Below are positions 1 to 12,100 of a stretch of 64,000 bases of DNA, piece by piece. The DNA is taken from assembly GCA_021014325.1 (NCBI GenBank), contig JAJGQC010000659.1:62001-126000 (forward strand). The letters run 5' to 3'. Each line of letters starts with the position of its first letter. Position 1 is the first letter of the stretch. Source of the stretch: Plazaster borealis (lineage: Eukaryota; Echinodermata; Asteroidea; Forcipulatida; Labidiasteridae). A program made the position numbers and the translations under genes. The notes beneath the pieces were generated by a model. That model worked only from the letters and a program-made list of their open reading frames with translations. It was not told the DNA's origin and did not search any database.

Positions 1-183
1 TCAGTAAACCACCTGAACGGTCACCTTCCTGGCATTGCTCCACACTAATGAGTTCGTAGGTCACAAGGTAGTCAGTGGCAGGGCAATTAGGATTGTTTTT
101 ATTGCCACCTTTGGCTTGCCAAGACACAATCAGTTTATCATGGCCGTCTAGTTTGACTTTCAAAACCTTAACACTCAAAGGGG
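1..183 (-). CDS. TIE: Exon 13: FN3 module 4 (partial, runs off window)
   Basis: The acceptor is TTTTCTACAG, and the exon opens in phase 1 with [14 protein letters not shown]. The fibronectin III signature tryptophan is in LIVSWQA. The segment [14 protein letters not shown] closely resembles [14 protein letters not shown] in exon 11, so these two FN3 modules appear to be products of duplication. The exon is open to position 1 and its donor is outside the window. Confidence 0.8.
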
Positions 184-3100
184 CTGTAGAAAACGTCACA
201 ACATAAACATAAGTACAACTTCCAAAGATTCAGAAAGATTTGACTCAGGAAAAGTTTTACCCCAAACTTAAAACAGCTGTACAGGAATGGAAAAAAAGGT
301 TAATAATTTCTATGGTTTGATTTCCCATAAATAATTACTGGTACATTTTTGTTAATGGCACCGGATGAAAAAGGACCTTCAGAAGATGCTAATTTTCGAA
401 ATAATAGCATTGCTTTTGTCCCTTTTCACATTATGGGAACAATGACGTCACTTATACTGTATTGCACAGCTACTCAAAATTGGTTTTAAAGAAGAGCTCG
501 CATACTATAACAACATTTTGGTAATAAACGGTAGATAAATGATGGCGCTGTCCCATTCAGTGACACTCCAACACTGTTGACTTGAGATTTACATAAAACT
601 GTAAATGTGTTTTTACTTGTTTTATGGGTAGGGTCTACGTCTTGGTATTATGTTTGAATTTTTTGCCAGATTGACAGGGGTAGTTGACAAACATAATGAG
701 GACCGGAGGAACCGGTTGACAAATGTGTCAACAAATTATTTTTAGTGGGGGGAGACCGCGAGAATATTTTTTCAGATCCTCTTTGTTTAGCAATAACTTG
801 TTTTCATGCCTTCTTGGCACTCATCGGTTACGTGTGGGTGATTCTAATAGAATCCGTAGGTCTCATGTCTCGTGAGAGACATAATATTGGTTTATTTCGC
901 TTAGGTTCGTGTAAATCGTAATAAATCCGAATGCGGATTTTTAGAACTGAGTTGAGTTTTCAGTATATGTGACCTGTTCTTCCAACAAGGAGATTAGGAT
1001 ATTTAGTGTTTCATTCGGGTCTTCAAAGCCCGAATCATCAGGGGGTGGAGCGAGCTGTTTAGAGGTTGAGTCGGTTGGACTCTGGTTTAGTTTTGCTCTG
1101 ATCAACTTTTCCCTTATGTTTTGATCCATTTTGTACGCAATGAAAGGAGGGTCTGGAAAGATCTCCGAGAGTGTTTCATTGTTGCGTATTAGAGACCAGT
1201 GTTTTTTGATGGAATTGTTTATGTCACTTTGGTTGATGTACGGGTTGTATGTCGTACTGAAAACTAGAGGAGTTTTGCTTTTCGTTTTCTTTTGCTTTTT
1301 ATGAATCAAACTTGATCGTTCTTTGTGTGATACTTTTTCGGTGATTTTGTTTATTTCTGAAATGTTATAGCCTCTTGCTATTAGCTTTTCACAAAAAGTG
1401 TTGACTTTGAGTAGGAAATCATCTTCGTTATTTGTGTTTCTGGCATAACGGAGTGTTTCTCCGTATATGAATGCTTTGAACACATGTGGGGGTGGGATGA
1501 TGTTTTGTGTAGGTATTGGTAGGTTTCAGTGGGTTTGGTATAGACTTTTGTGTCAAGAATACCAGTTTCATTGAACCTTGTACCTTTGAAAATCGTTAAG
1601 TCAAGGTAGTTGATTGAAGTATCAGAGGCCTCAAAAGTAAATTTGAGGGTTGGGTGTATTTGATTCATGTTGTGGATAAGGCTCTTGAAGTTTTCAAGGG
1701 TGCTGTTATAGATGACAAGTATGTCGTCTCTATAGCGCCACCATGTTAAAATGTGATCAGCCTTTTCCAAGATTTGATTTTCCAGAGCATGTAGTGTAAT
1801 ATCACATATTTCAGGGCTTGCTGTTGAGCCCATAGCGCATCCGATTTTTTGGAGATAGTAGTTGTTACCGAACTGGAAGCAATTTCGTCCCAATATCAGT
1901 TCCAATAATTCTCGAATGCAGTCAGAGGGTGGTTGTGTGATAGAGTATGGGTGGGTGGTTTGGTCGAGGGCATTGCAAACACTGTTTATTGCGTCCGTTT
2001 GACGGACATTTGTGTACATTGAGACAACATCAATACTAGTTATCAGGACATTTTGTGGAAAGGTGGATTCTTCAAGTTTTCGCAATATATCTGTGGTATC
2101 ACGGACATATGTAGGTTGGGCGGTAACTATTGGAAGAAGAAAATTGGTCCACAAATTCTGATATTTTGGCTGTAGGGCTTGAACATCCACTTATTATAGG
2201 TCTCCCTACGAAAGGTGTGCCCGCGGGTGGTGTCTTATGTATTTTCGGGAGAAAATACATGGTTGGGCATTGGCTTGGTTGTGGGAGTGTATCAAGATAC
2301 GCCAGTGTTTGTTTATTGATGTAGTTGTTTCTATGCATATTTATAAGTAGATTGTGGACCAATGTAGTGGTCTGTTGGGTGATATCTTGGTCAAGCTTTT
2401 TGTAGTGCTCGGATTCAAGATGTCTGTAGCCTACTTCTAGGTAATCAATGCGGTTCATTATGCAAATGCCTCTTCCTTTGTCGTAGGGTTTAATTACGAT
2501 GTCTGGATTGTTCTTTAGTTTGGTTATGGCTGATGTTTCTTGTTTGGTCATATTTCTGAGCTGGTTGCGCAATCGAACATGAGCAAACTGGTACTTCGTA
2601 GCTTCCAAATAATTTTCGAGTGTCGCACTTTGTGTTGAATTTGGAAGCCATTTTGAAGGGTAGAGCCTTAGTAGGTCTGTTGTGCATTAGAAAAGCAATT
2701 CTCATTCTTCTTTGGAAGATGTTGAAATCACTCAGAAGTTTTTTACGGGTGGGTTTGGCAGGAGTGGGAACAAAGTTGAGACCTTTTCCTAAAGCAACTT
2801 TCTGAATTATGGAAAGATTTGCCTTGGATAGGTTGGTTATGAAGCGTTCACTTTCTTCTGCCAATTGTTTAAGAATGTTATTCTTATTGAACCGTTTAGA
2901 TTTGAAGCATGTTTTGGAAAAGTTATTTTATTTTATTTTCTTTGCACTGCATGAATGCTTCAATAGTTATAATTAGGCTACCATGACGTTTGTTATTTTA
3001 TTTTAATTACCTTGTTTTGTTGTATTTTGCCTAGTCTTATTGGACCAAGGTCCTTCTGCAACGCTGGTCAGAGCTCTTACTTGAAATACATATAAAGTGC

Positions 3101-6100
3101 ATGGTGTCAGGGAAGTAATCCTTATAAGTTTATCCGTTGTTGCGATAGGATCGATGAAGCTAGTCTCATTTTGTCTTCGATACCTGTATTGGTACTTCAT
3201 TATATTGCCACCTCTTCTTCCACAGGGAATGTCCCAGGCGAACTCGATGTGATCTGTAGATGTTGAGTTGACAATTACAGTTGGTGCTTCTGGTCCTGGA
3301 ATGAAAACCCCAGTAAATAATTAATATAATATAATTGAATAGAGTCTAATTATAAATCTGTACAGTCCTTAGGGCTACTAAACTCAGCACAAAGGAAGAA
3401 AGCAAAAACATAACTTTCCATAACACCCCATCAACTCTTACTTACTTGATTGTTCTGTTGTCATGTTACTGGTGAATGGGGTACTACTTCCAACTTGATT
3501 TCTCGATGTAATATTCACCATGTATGTTGAGTACGCCTCCAGTCTGTCAATGGTGATTGTAGTGGCGGTTGTATTCACTTTGTCAATACTTGTATTGACC
3601 ATCCGACACTGCTCAAGGTATATAAGGTCATAGGTCACCAGGTAGTCAGTGGCAGGGCAAGGACTTTGGGTGTCGGTAACAGGAGCATCCCATGATAGCG
3701 TCAGTTGAGTGTCATTGATGTATGAGACTGTTACGTTGGTAACAGGAGTGGGAACTTTAAGAACAAACGGATAAAATGACAACGAAAAAAATGTTTGAAA
3801 GCCAGCACAAGTAAATTACTGCTTGAGAACGAGATAGAAAGATGTATTCCCTTGTCACCTCCCGGTCTCATAATGTATCTATTCGATGTCGTAAAATAAT
3901 TACTATAACCATCATGCCATTTTAATGCAACGTTAAGCTTCCTCACTTACCCTTGGCTGAAATAATGTTGATAACAGACATGAGTGACTGACGTATGACA
4001 ATAGCCACATTGTGCACATCATCGCAAGTTGCAAATTATAGAAATAGGTTTACTGCTGAACACGTTCACTATATCTTTAATTGTGAACATCTTGCTGGAA
4101 TTTGCACATAAAATGTTTGCATAGTAAATACCATGTTCCACCCCATCCCCCGTTAAAGTGAGTTAAAGTTTGTAAATAAATTCAAGCAAATTTTGACGAA
4201 TTAGTTTTAGTTTTATTCTCGCTGATACTTTGGTTTCCATTGCCCTCTTCTGTCTGATGCACCGAAAGTCAGAAACAATATTCACGAAAAAGTGATAATA
4301 GTGCATTGGCCACCTTGCTTTTGCGCGCAGATTACTCGATTAAAGGCATCGTACACGTTTAATAATTGGAACCTAATTGTTTGTTTCAAACCTATATTGT
4401 TGTAGATATATACCATAAAACTAACCTGTGCAAATTTCATTTCAAAAGGTGGTAACGTTTTTGAGATATTGCCAAAAGTCTGGAGCGGTTATGTCCGTCC
4501 ACACAGGAAGAATAATCTGCATTGGAATACACACTCTGAGAAGCGTTACGCGTAACGTTTCTCAGATTCAAATGTTTTGGGGGATAAATAGTGATGTATT
4601 TTTTCCATAACCGCAGTACTGACAAGTTTCTCAAGATGCATTACACTATCCAAAGCTGCTGTAATTCTTACTGAGTAAGTTTGTATTGCCATTAATTATC
4701 AGAGTCATTACCGAACGTGTACGATGCCTTTAATAACACACAACACACATTATAATAATAATATAATGTAAAATTAATGTCTTCTACATTTTATTTACCC
4801 TTTGATTCAGTTGTGTAAGTTAGCATACTGTAATGTCCGATGCCTTTACTCGTTAGTGCAGCAACGTTGAATTGATAACTTGTGCAATGAGACAAGTTAA
4901 GGTTGACAGATGTACCCTCGACCGCAACTCGTTCCACATCACTCTCGTGACCATCAAGTACCTTATACACGTAGTTCACAATACTGAAGTTATTTGCTGG
5001 GCATATTGCCGGTTCCCATGATAATGTGTGAGTGGATAAACCAGGACCAGAATAAGAAGACACATTGAGACGTTGCGGATGCATGTTGTGAGCTGAAACC
5101 AATTGGAACAGTATTTTATTATGTGTAAATTGATGATCACATCAAAGAGCGTATAGCATTTGCTTTGCACTCTCACTGCTCTATAAGTAAAAAATGAGCC
5201 AGTATATAGGAATTAAACTGGTTCCACATCACTCTCGTGACCATTACTTAGCTTATACACGTAGTTCACAATGTTGCCGTTATTTGCTGGGCAAAATACC
5301 GGAGACCATGATAATGTATGAGTGGGGAAACCAGGACCAGAATAAGAAAACACATTGAGACGTTGCGGTTTCATATTGACAGCTGAAACCAATTGGAACA
5401 GTATTTTGTTATAATGATTACATTTTGGAAGAAAGATATAGTATACAATTTTCGGTTAATTGAGTACAGCATTTTTCGATAACAATTTTAACAAAGACGA
5501 TTGTCTTAAGTGGATCACAGAGAGGAAGAGTTAATATGGGAGAAGCCTGCTTACTGGTCAATCAGATGAATGCAACGTACCTAAAAGTGTGCAAGTCGTA
5601 TTGCACGATGGTCTATTTCCAAGGTGAAGACATTGATCTGTTGAAGAAAAACACGTATGTAGAACAACATAACTTCGAAATGGACAATACAACACATTTC
5701 TTTCAGCTACTTTCTATTAACTCTTAAATGTAAAACGTGAACATTGTTTATTTAGTGTCTAAAAGAAGTTATGAAGTTGATACCCATAGTGATTTCAGTA
5801 AACCACATGAGATACTTTAAGTTGAAAGTGAATGTGAAGTACTTTGAAGACAACGTGCCAATCAACGTAAATAGTTGGTAGAGGTCAAACTTCTGGTTAT
5901 AAACTATTGTAACTTTGTATCATACCTTGACAGTTATCCCCAGTATATCCTTGCGCACATTGGCCGGCATCGCATTGACCTGTAGATCTATCACACAACG
6001 ACTCGGTAGCGCAGTGACAAGTATGTGAGCAGTTCATGCCGAACGTTCCAGCTACACATGGTTCTGAAACATAGTTACAAAGTAACTTAGAAACCACCAA

Positions 6101-9100
6101 GTAGGGCCTACCGGCAATGTTTTGAGGTTTCTTTTTCTGTCAAGGTCAGCAGTTTAATAATAATGTTTGAAAATAATAATAATACACAAAGTTTACACCT
6201 GTTACAACTATTGACTCATTAATAAGCGTTTTGTGGTAGTTTATCTCCATATTTCTAGTGTTCATGTGTCAGTTAAAAAAGTTACATGATTTATTCAGTG
6301 AAGTTATACATTTGTTTTACATCATTTGTACTTTCTGATACGACATTGAGGGCGCTGTGTTTGCCCCGATGTTATGCTCAAAACCTTATCCAACAAGGCC
6401 ACGAGCCATGATTTTGAACTCCAAACAGGCACTGTGATAACTACATGACTTTTGTATCCATACTGGACCTCAAGACAAAGAAACTATTACGTTCAAAAGG
6501 ACGTTCTTGGTTGAAATGCACACAATATGCACTTTAAAACAACTTTTGTTCGACATTTTGAATTCAAGTAGAGCGCTTTGGATTGTCACCCATACTTCAG
6601 GCTCACTTTTAATAAAACAAATTACAAATGAATAATATAATGATCAAAACTGTTTGGTATATATCATTTGTACATACAGTTCACTATTCTGTAAAAACAT
6701 CGCCTAATGAGGTTAAAAAACCGGTTGCCGGTATTTACAAAAAATCAAACAATTTGGTATTGATCGACCTCTCCGAACCCTGCGCTGCAGCATCGCGCAG
6801 TATTTGACTGTACCGTTGTAAACAAATTGTGTTTAGTCATTAACGGTGCGGTCAAAAAATTTGAAATTTTTCATAATCCTTGACCCCCCCCCCCCACTTT
6901 ACAACACTGTAAAAGCCTGTTTAGCTTGGGGTGAGTCATCAACCTGTACAGTCACCTTTAACTTCGAAGCCCCATAAAATCCCATGGGAATTGTATACCC
7001 ATTGACATACACCCTGCAAGGTCATTGATCTTGTGCCTCTACTATCAGGCAATCAATCATCCTGTCACTCTGGCTCTGTGGTTGGAGACCTCAGGCCGAC
7101 ACAAGAGGACCAGATGTTTATTATAAAATGGCCAGGGTGGGCCAAATAAATAAGATACCTTGTTTCTCAGTAGACTGGTAAGCAGTGCAAACAAAACGAA
7201 AACAAGTTGGATTTGGGTAACATTGTTTTTTTTTGGTTTTTCGACTGCAATCCACACATGGAATTTTTGTTTGCCTTTTTTGAGGAGTTCTGGGGATTCA
7301 GTGAACCTTTCTGAGTCTATTGAAACCATTTTAGAAGATTTCGTGAGGAGCTAAAAAAAAACTATACACCAACGTCTAATGGTGCAGTCAGCGACTGCGC
7401 GTAACCAAAAAGTTGGATTTGGGTAACATTGGTTTTTGGGGGGTTTTCGACTGCAATCCACACAAGGAATTTTTTTTTGCCTTTTTTGAGGGGTTCTGGG
7501 GATTCAGTGAACCTTTCTGAGTCTATTGAAACCATTTTAGAAGAGTTTGTGAGGAGCTAAAAAAAACCTTACACGAACGCGTAACGGTGCAGTCAGCGAC
7601 TGCACCATCAGGGGACCACGTTAGTATGACCTTGATACTGCAGCGCAGAGTTTTAATTAATAAAGAGTTAAATTACCAAAAGAGTCTGGGGATCGGGAGC
7701 AGAATGCCGCCCATTTGGATATGATCAAACACTATACATATCAATTTGGCAATGCAAACGATAGTTTAACTGAAGCACATCTTCACTTCTAAGTATCCAT
7801 TGATATTCTATACTTAGAATTGCATACCTTGACAATTGTTCCCAGTGTATCCTGCTGCACAGTTTCCATTACATCCACCTGTTGTTCCATTACATGGCAT
7901 CCCGTCGGCACAGTGACAAGTCTGGGAACAATTGGCACCAAATTTGCCAGCGACACATACTGAAAAGTAGAAAAGAGACACGGAGGACGTCAACATTTAA
8001 TAGTAAATTTTGTATTTTTCCAAATTTTCAATTTTTAGCTGAATTCCATACCTTGACAGTTATCTCCTGTGTATCCTGCTGCACAGCTTCCATTACATTG
8101 ACCTGTTGTTCCATTACATGACGGCCCGTCGGCACAGTGACAAGTCTGGTCACAGTTAAAACTGAATTTGCCAGCGGTACATTGTACTGAAAAGTAGGAA
8201 GAGAGACATGGAGTACGTTAACATTAACTATCAAATTTGGTGTTTTATAAATTACCATTTGTTGTTGTGTTCCGTACCTTGACAGTTATCTCCTTTGTAT
8301 CCTGCTGCACAGTTTCCATTACATTCACCTGTTGTTCCATTACATGACACCCCGTCGGCACAGTGACAAGTCTGGGCACAGTTGGCACCGTATGTTCCAT
8401 CGTTACAATCTGAAACATTGAAATGAAGAAAGAACCAGAAGTAAAGCACTAAACATGTCCGAGCAACGTTTGATGTGTGGGTGTTTTGATGGGTGTTTTA
8501 ATTTTTAAAAGCTTTTAAAAATATGTTACACAATCATGTGTCACAATGGGCTCCTCGGGGTTTTAAGCGTTTGACCATGATTTGTGTACTAACAGTCATA
8601 ATGAAACCATTTTGAGCTTTGAGCAAGGCAGTTGATTATTGATTATGTTACAAGTAATTACGTCTTGCGCATTTTTCCACTTCCAAAACGTCTTCTACAC
8701 ATCTGACAAAATACTTAAACTTCAGCAGATCCAAGTGTTAAGATCCACAACTTTTCCACCTGTACACAGTATTCCGACTGGTTCTTGAAACACTCCACCA
8801 AAACATAAATATTAAACAAAACAGGGAATACCGGCAGTTGAGCTACGATTTGTTTGGAGCAGAAACAGCGCAAAAATTATTGCGGCCTTCAAAATACTGG
8901 TCCCAGGAGTCCAAAAAAAAAACAGAAGAGTATGATGGCTTTCTAAGTAAGACACATAATCCAGTCTACAAGACAATCGCTGGTGCGGCGTGTCGTGTAG
9001 TGGCAGCAGAATGCGCCGCAGCACGTTGTATACCCTTACAATTGTTATTGTTACATACATTGGTTTCTCAATACAATAACTTCAAAAACCTGTCTGGGAA

Positions 9101-12100
9101 TAAATAAGGAAAAGCGCTTTGAGACGCACGTATATAAAGCTAACTAAAAAGTAGTTAATATCATTATACAACAAACAGCTGTACTGCTAACCTTGTGTGG
9201 TAGGCCTACATCAAAGCTTTTAGCACACAAATAAGTTATCTTGGGGTTGCAAAAACCTTTAGTCCGAAATAAAATCCCCCAACAAATTCCCTTTGTTATC
9301 ATCTTATGTTCAATAAGTTGCCATTTTTGTTTTCACCAGAAACATCAAACCATGTCACTGGATTATATCACTAGGAAAAAAAAACGTAGTGTATCTGACA
9401 CGTAACAAACATTGATTAATTATGTGCACAGAAAGTACATTCGGGATTCTCAACAAAAGGTATCAAGCCCGTCTAGTTGTAAAGTCGTTAAGTCTAGTGA
9501 ATTGCATATCGTTTGCCCACAGTTCCACCCCATTATAGCGATGTCTTCCCTAGCCGACCCAACAGACAAAGACACACAACCATCTTGATCTGAACACGGC
9601 TATAGCACACAGCGTATAGGAAAACAGCGGGAAGGGAGTGATGTCCCACGTAAGTTGTTACATGGAAAGCTCTATTTTAATCGTAGCATTTTAAACCAAT
9701 AGTGTGTTTAGCTTTTGTTTAACTGTTTGAATATTATAGCTTATGACTTCCGACACATTCCTTGAACATTATTACTCATTGTTTTAGTGAAACAATGTAC
9801 CTTTCTTGCAATTAAGTCCCTGGTACCCAGCGGCACAGCTGCAGCCGTATGGATCTGGTAAACAGAACAGCATTCCTTTGCAAGTAGAACCAAGTGATGG
9901 CAACCCAACAGAATCACAGTGAAGGCTCCCTTCTTGGCCAAAGAGGTTTGGTCCTCGTACTAAGTACAAGTCACATGACATCAACAATTCATTAGACTGG
10001 TTGTGTATTTAATACGCATGGATTATACCTATTTAGAACAGTGTGACCACACAGTCTTTTTTGTGTGTGGCAATGACCATGTTGGTAGGTGGCCCCCACC
10101 AAGATCATTGCAAAGCAGTGAAGACCGGGCCCTCGCTCCGTCATCCCCATTTTCAAGTAACCTTAACATAATTAGGTTGTGTGATTTTTCTTTCGCCAAT
10201 CTATTTTTTAAACAATGTTCTGATCATTCCGACCATTCTTTAGGCTGTTCTTTTTTTGCGCGGCGCAAAATTAATTTTTACACATTGGACCAAGACTAAA
10301 ATGTACATTTATTTTGCAGAACCAAACTTTGCGTTTTGAAAACTTTTAATTACTTGTGTTTTGCATTTTGTTGGTTTATTGAAGTATAAGCTGTACTTTA
10401 GATTGATGCTTTTTCTGCGCGTTCAGGCATACGCGCGGTACGCGCTTGCACGCGGCACCAACATCTCTACCAAGAAAATAAAAGGAACAACATAATACTA
10501 AACAAGAAAGTTGATTAGCACACAATAGTCTGCTGTTATTTTTAAGCAAATTCACGGAGTCTGTCTTTGTATCACAGTTTTAAAATGTACACCACGTGAC
10601 AAGTTTCCGACCAATCAGGATGCATAAACTCTCCAATGTGTGTATTAATATAATTGTCTTCTGCCTCAAGCGGGCTAGCCACGATTTTCAAGGCACAATT
10701 AGCATTTTTGTTAATTACTCCCCTTATGAATAAAGTGGAAAGCCTTTTTTTCTCGACTTCCTCCATTATACGATTGAGAAACATAATGGAGAATTTGAGT
10801 GGCCTAGCTTGTCGGGTTTACCCGCTACAGCCAATTCAACTGGCTGGGTTCCAAGGTTCACGGGGATTTCCCCATTGACTTGCGTTGAGAAAATGCCTTA
10901 GCATGCCTTAGCATACAAGCTGGGTAATAGACCGTGCAAGTCTCGCGCGTGTTCGAACATTTTTGGGACCACTGCGGTCCCACGTACGATGCTTTAACGC
11001 GTAAAGGAAACAAACTCACGCGCTTTAATGGGTCCCAATGTTCGAATACGCACGAGACTTGCACAGTCTATTGAAAATGCCAGACAGGCTTGTTATCAAC
11101 AGACTTGATGGTCACCAGCTGGCGGCTTCACCATAGCTTCTAAAGAGTTATTTACAATTGTGGTAAGGGGTTGGGGGTGGTCAGAGGTCATAAAACAAGA
11201 TTGATTGAAGCGTGAATTGAGGTTTTTTTTTTTTTTTTTTCCTTAGTGATATAGGGAAATCCTTTAGGGCGCTTGGGGGGGGGTATGGGGGAATTTTTTT
11301 TATGGTTTTACAATCTCTAGACCATCTCAAAGGTGTTGGGGATGCTCAGATTCCATTATGCAGCAATAAATCCCCGTGTGTGTATTGTATTAGTGTGTGT
11401 GTTAGTGTGCCTTGATTTTCGTGGACCGCCTAATGAATAGCCTTTTCTTTTGTGCGTAACACACTGCAGGGATTTATTAACCAAGTTTTCTAAAAAGGTA
11501 AAAACAAATTCAATTCATATTTGTATTCAAACGAGTTTGGTTTTGTTATAATTATCACTCAGTTAGCTTTTTTCCAACTAGGTTGATTTGCTTTACTAAA
11601 TAAATGTGTTAGTCTAACATAATATTAAAGTTAGGTGCCCTACTGCCACTTAAAGAGCTATGGCTTATGCTATCAATGTAGGAATGAGATTCAACTTTCA
11701 ATTGAATTTGAAATGCAAGTTGACATTTCTTTGAAGATGTTAGTTCAAATGTTTCGTTTTTGTTTTTAACAAGTCAACTTCTTTAGAATGAGTCTCTTCT
11801 GAATACTTACTTTGTTGACAGAATTTACCACTAAACCCAGGTGGGCAAATGCAGCCACCATCAACCTGATCACAAACGCCACCATTACGACATCTCAGAC
11901 AATCTTTGTTACAGTCCGGTGGGCCATATTTTTTTGGGGGCATCCTGTTACAGAAGAAAATCAGTGTCAAAACACTTTTACAGCAGCTTTCACATCAGCA
12001 TACCAGCCAGCATACCAAGAAAGCCCAATCATTCCACTAAATTAATAATTTGTTATATCGAATGTATTAACGTCTGCCATCCCCACGTCTAGTCTGGCAG

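Larger units (their letters stand above)
790..2900 (-). mobile_element. Penelope-like retroelement, decayed, in a Tie-like intron
   Basis: A Penelope-like element (PLE) in the same orientation as the host gene, lying in the intron between exons 12 and 13. Its body is a broken reverse transcriptase (941-2864), followed on its 3' side by a hammerhead-ribozyme-like motif (790-832), which is where published PLEs carry such ribozymes. Exact ends and target duplications were not found. No GIY-YIG endonuclease could be read after the RT, so the copy is either truncated or endonuclease-less. Confidence 0.75.

Noticed and set aside
8812..9107. Overlapping frames on both strands in intron 5
   Set aside because: No domain, no splice sites matching phase 1, and composition like the surrounding intron.
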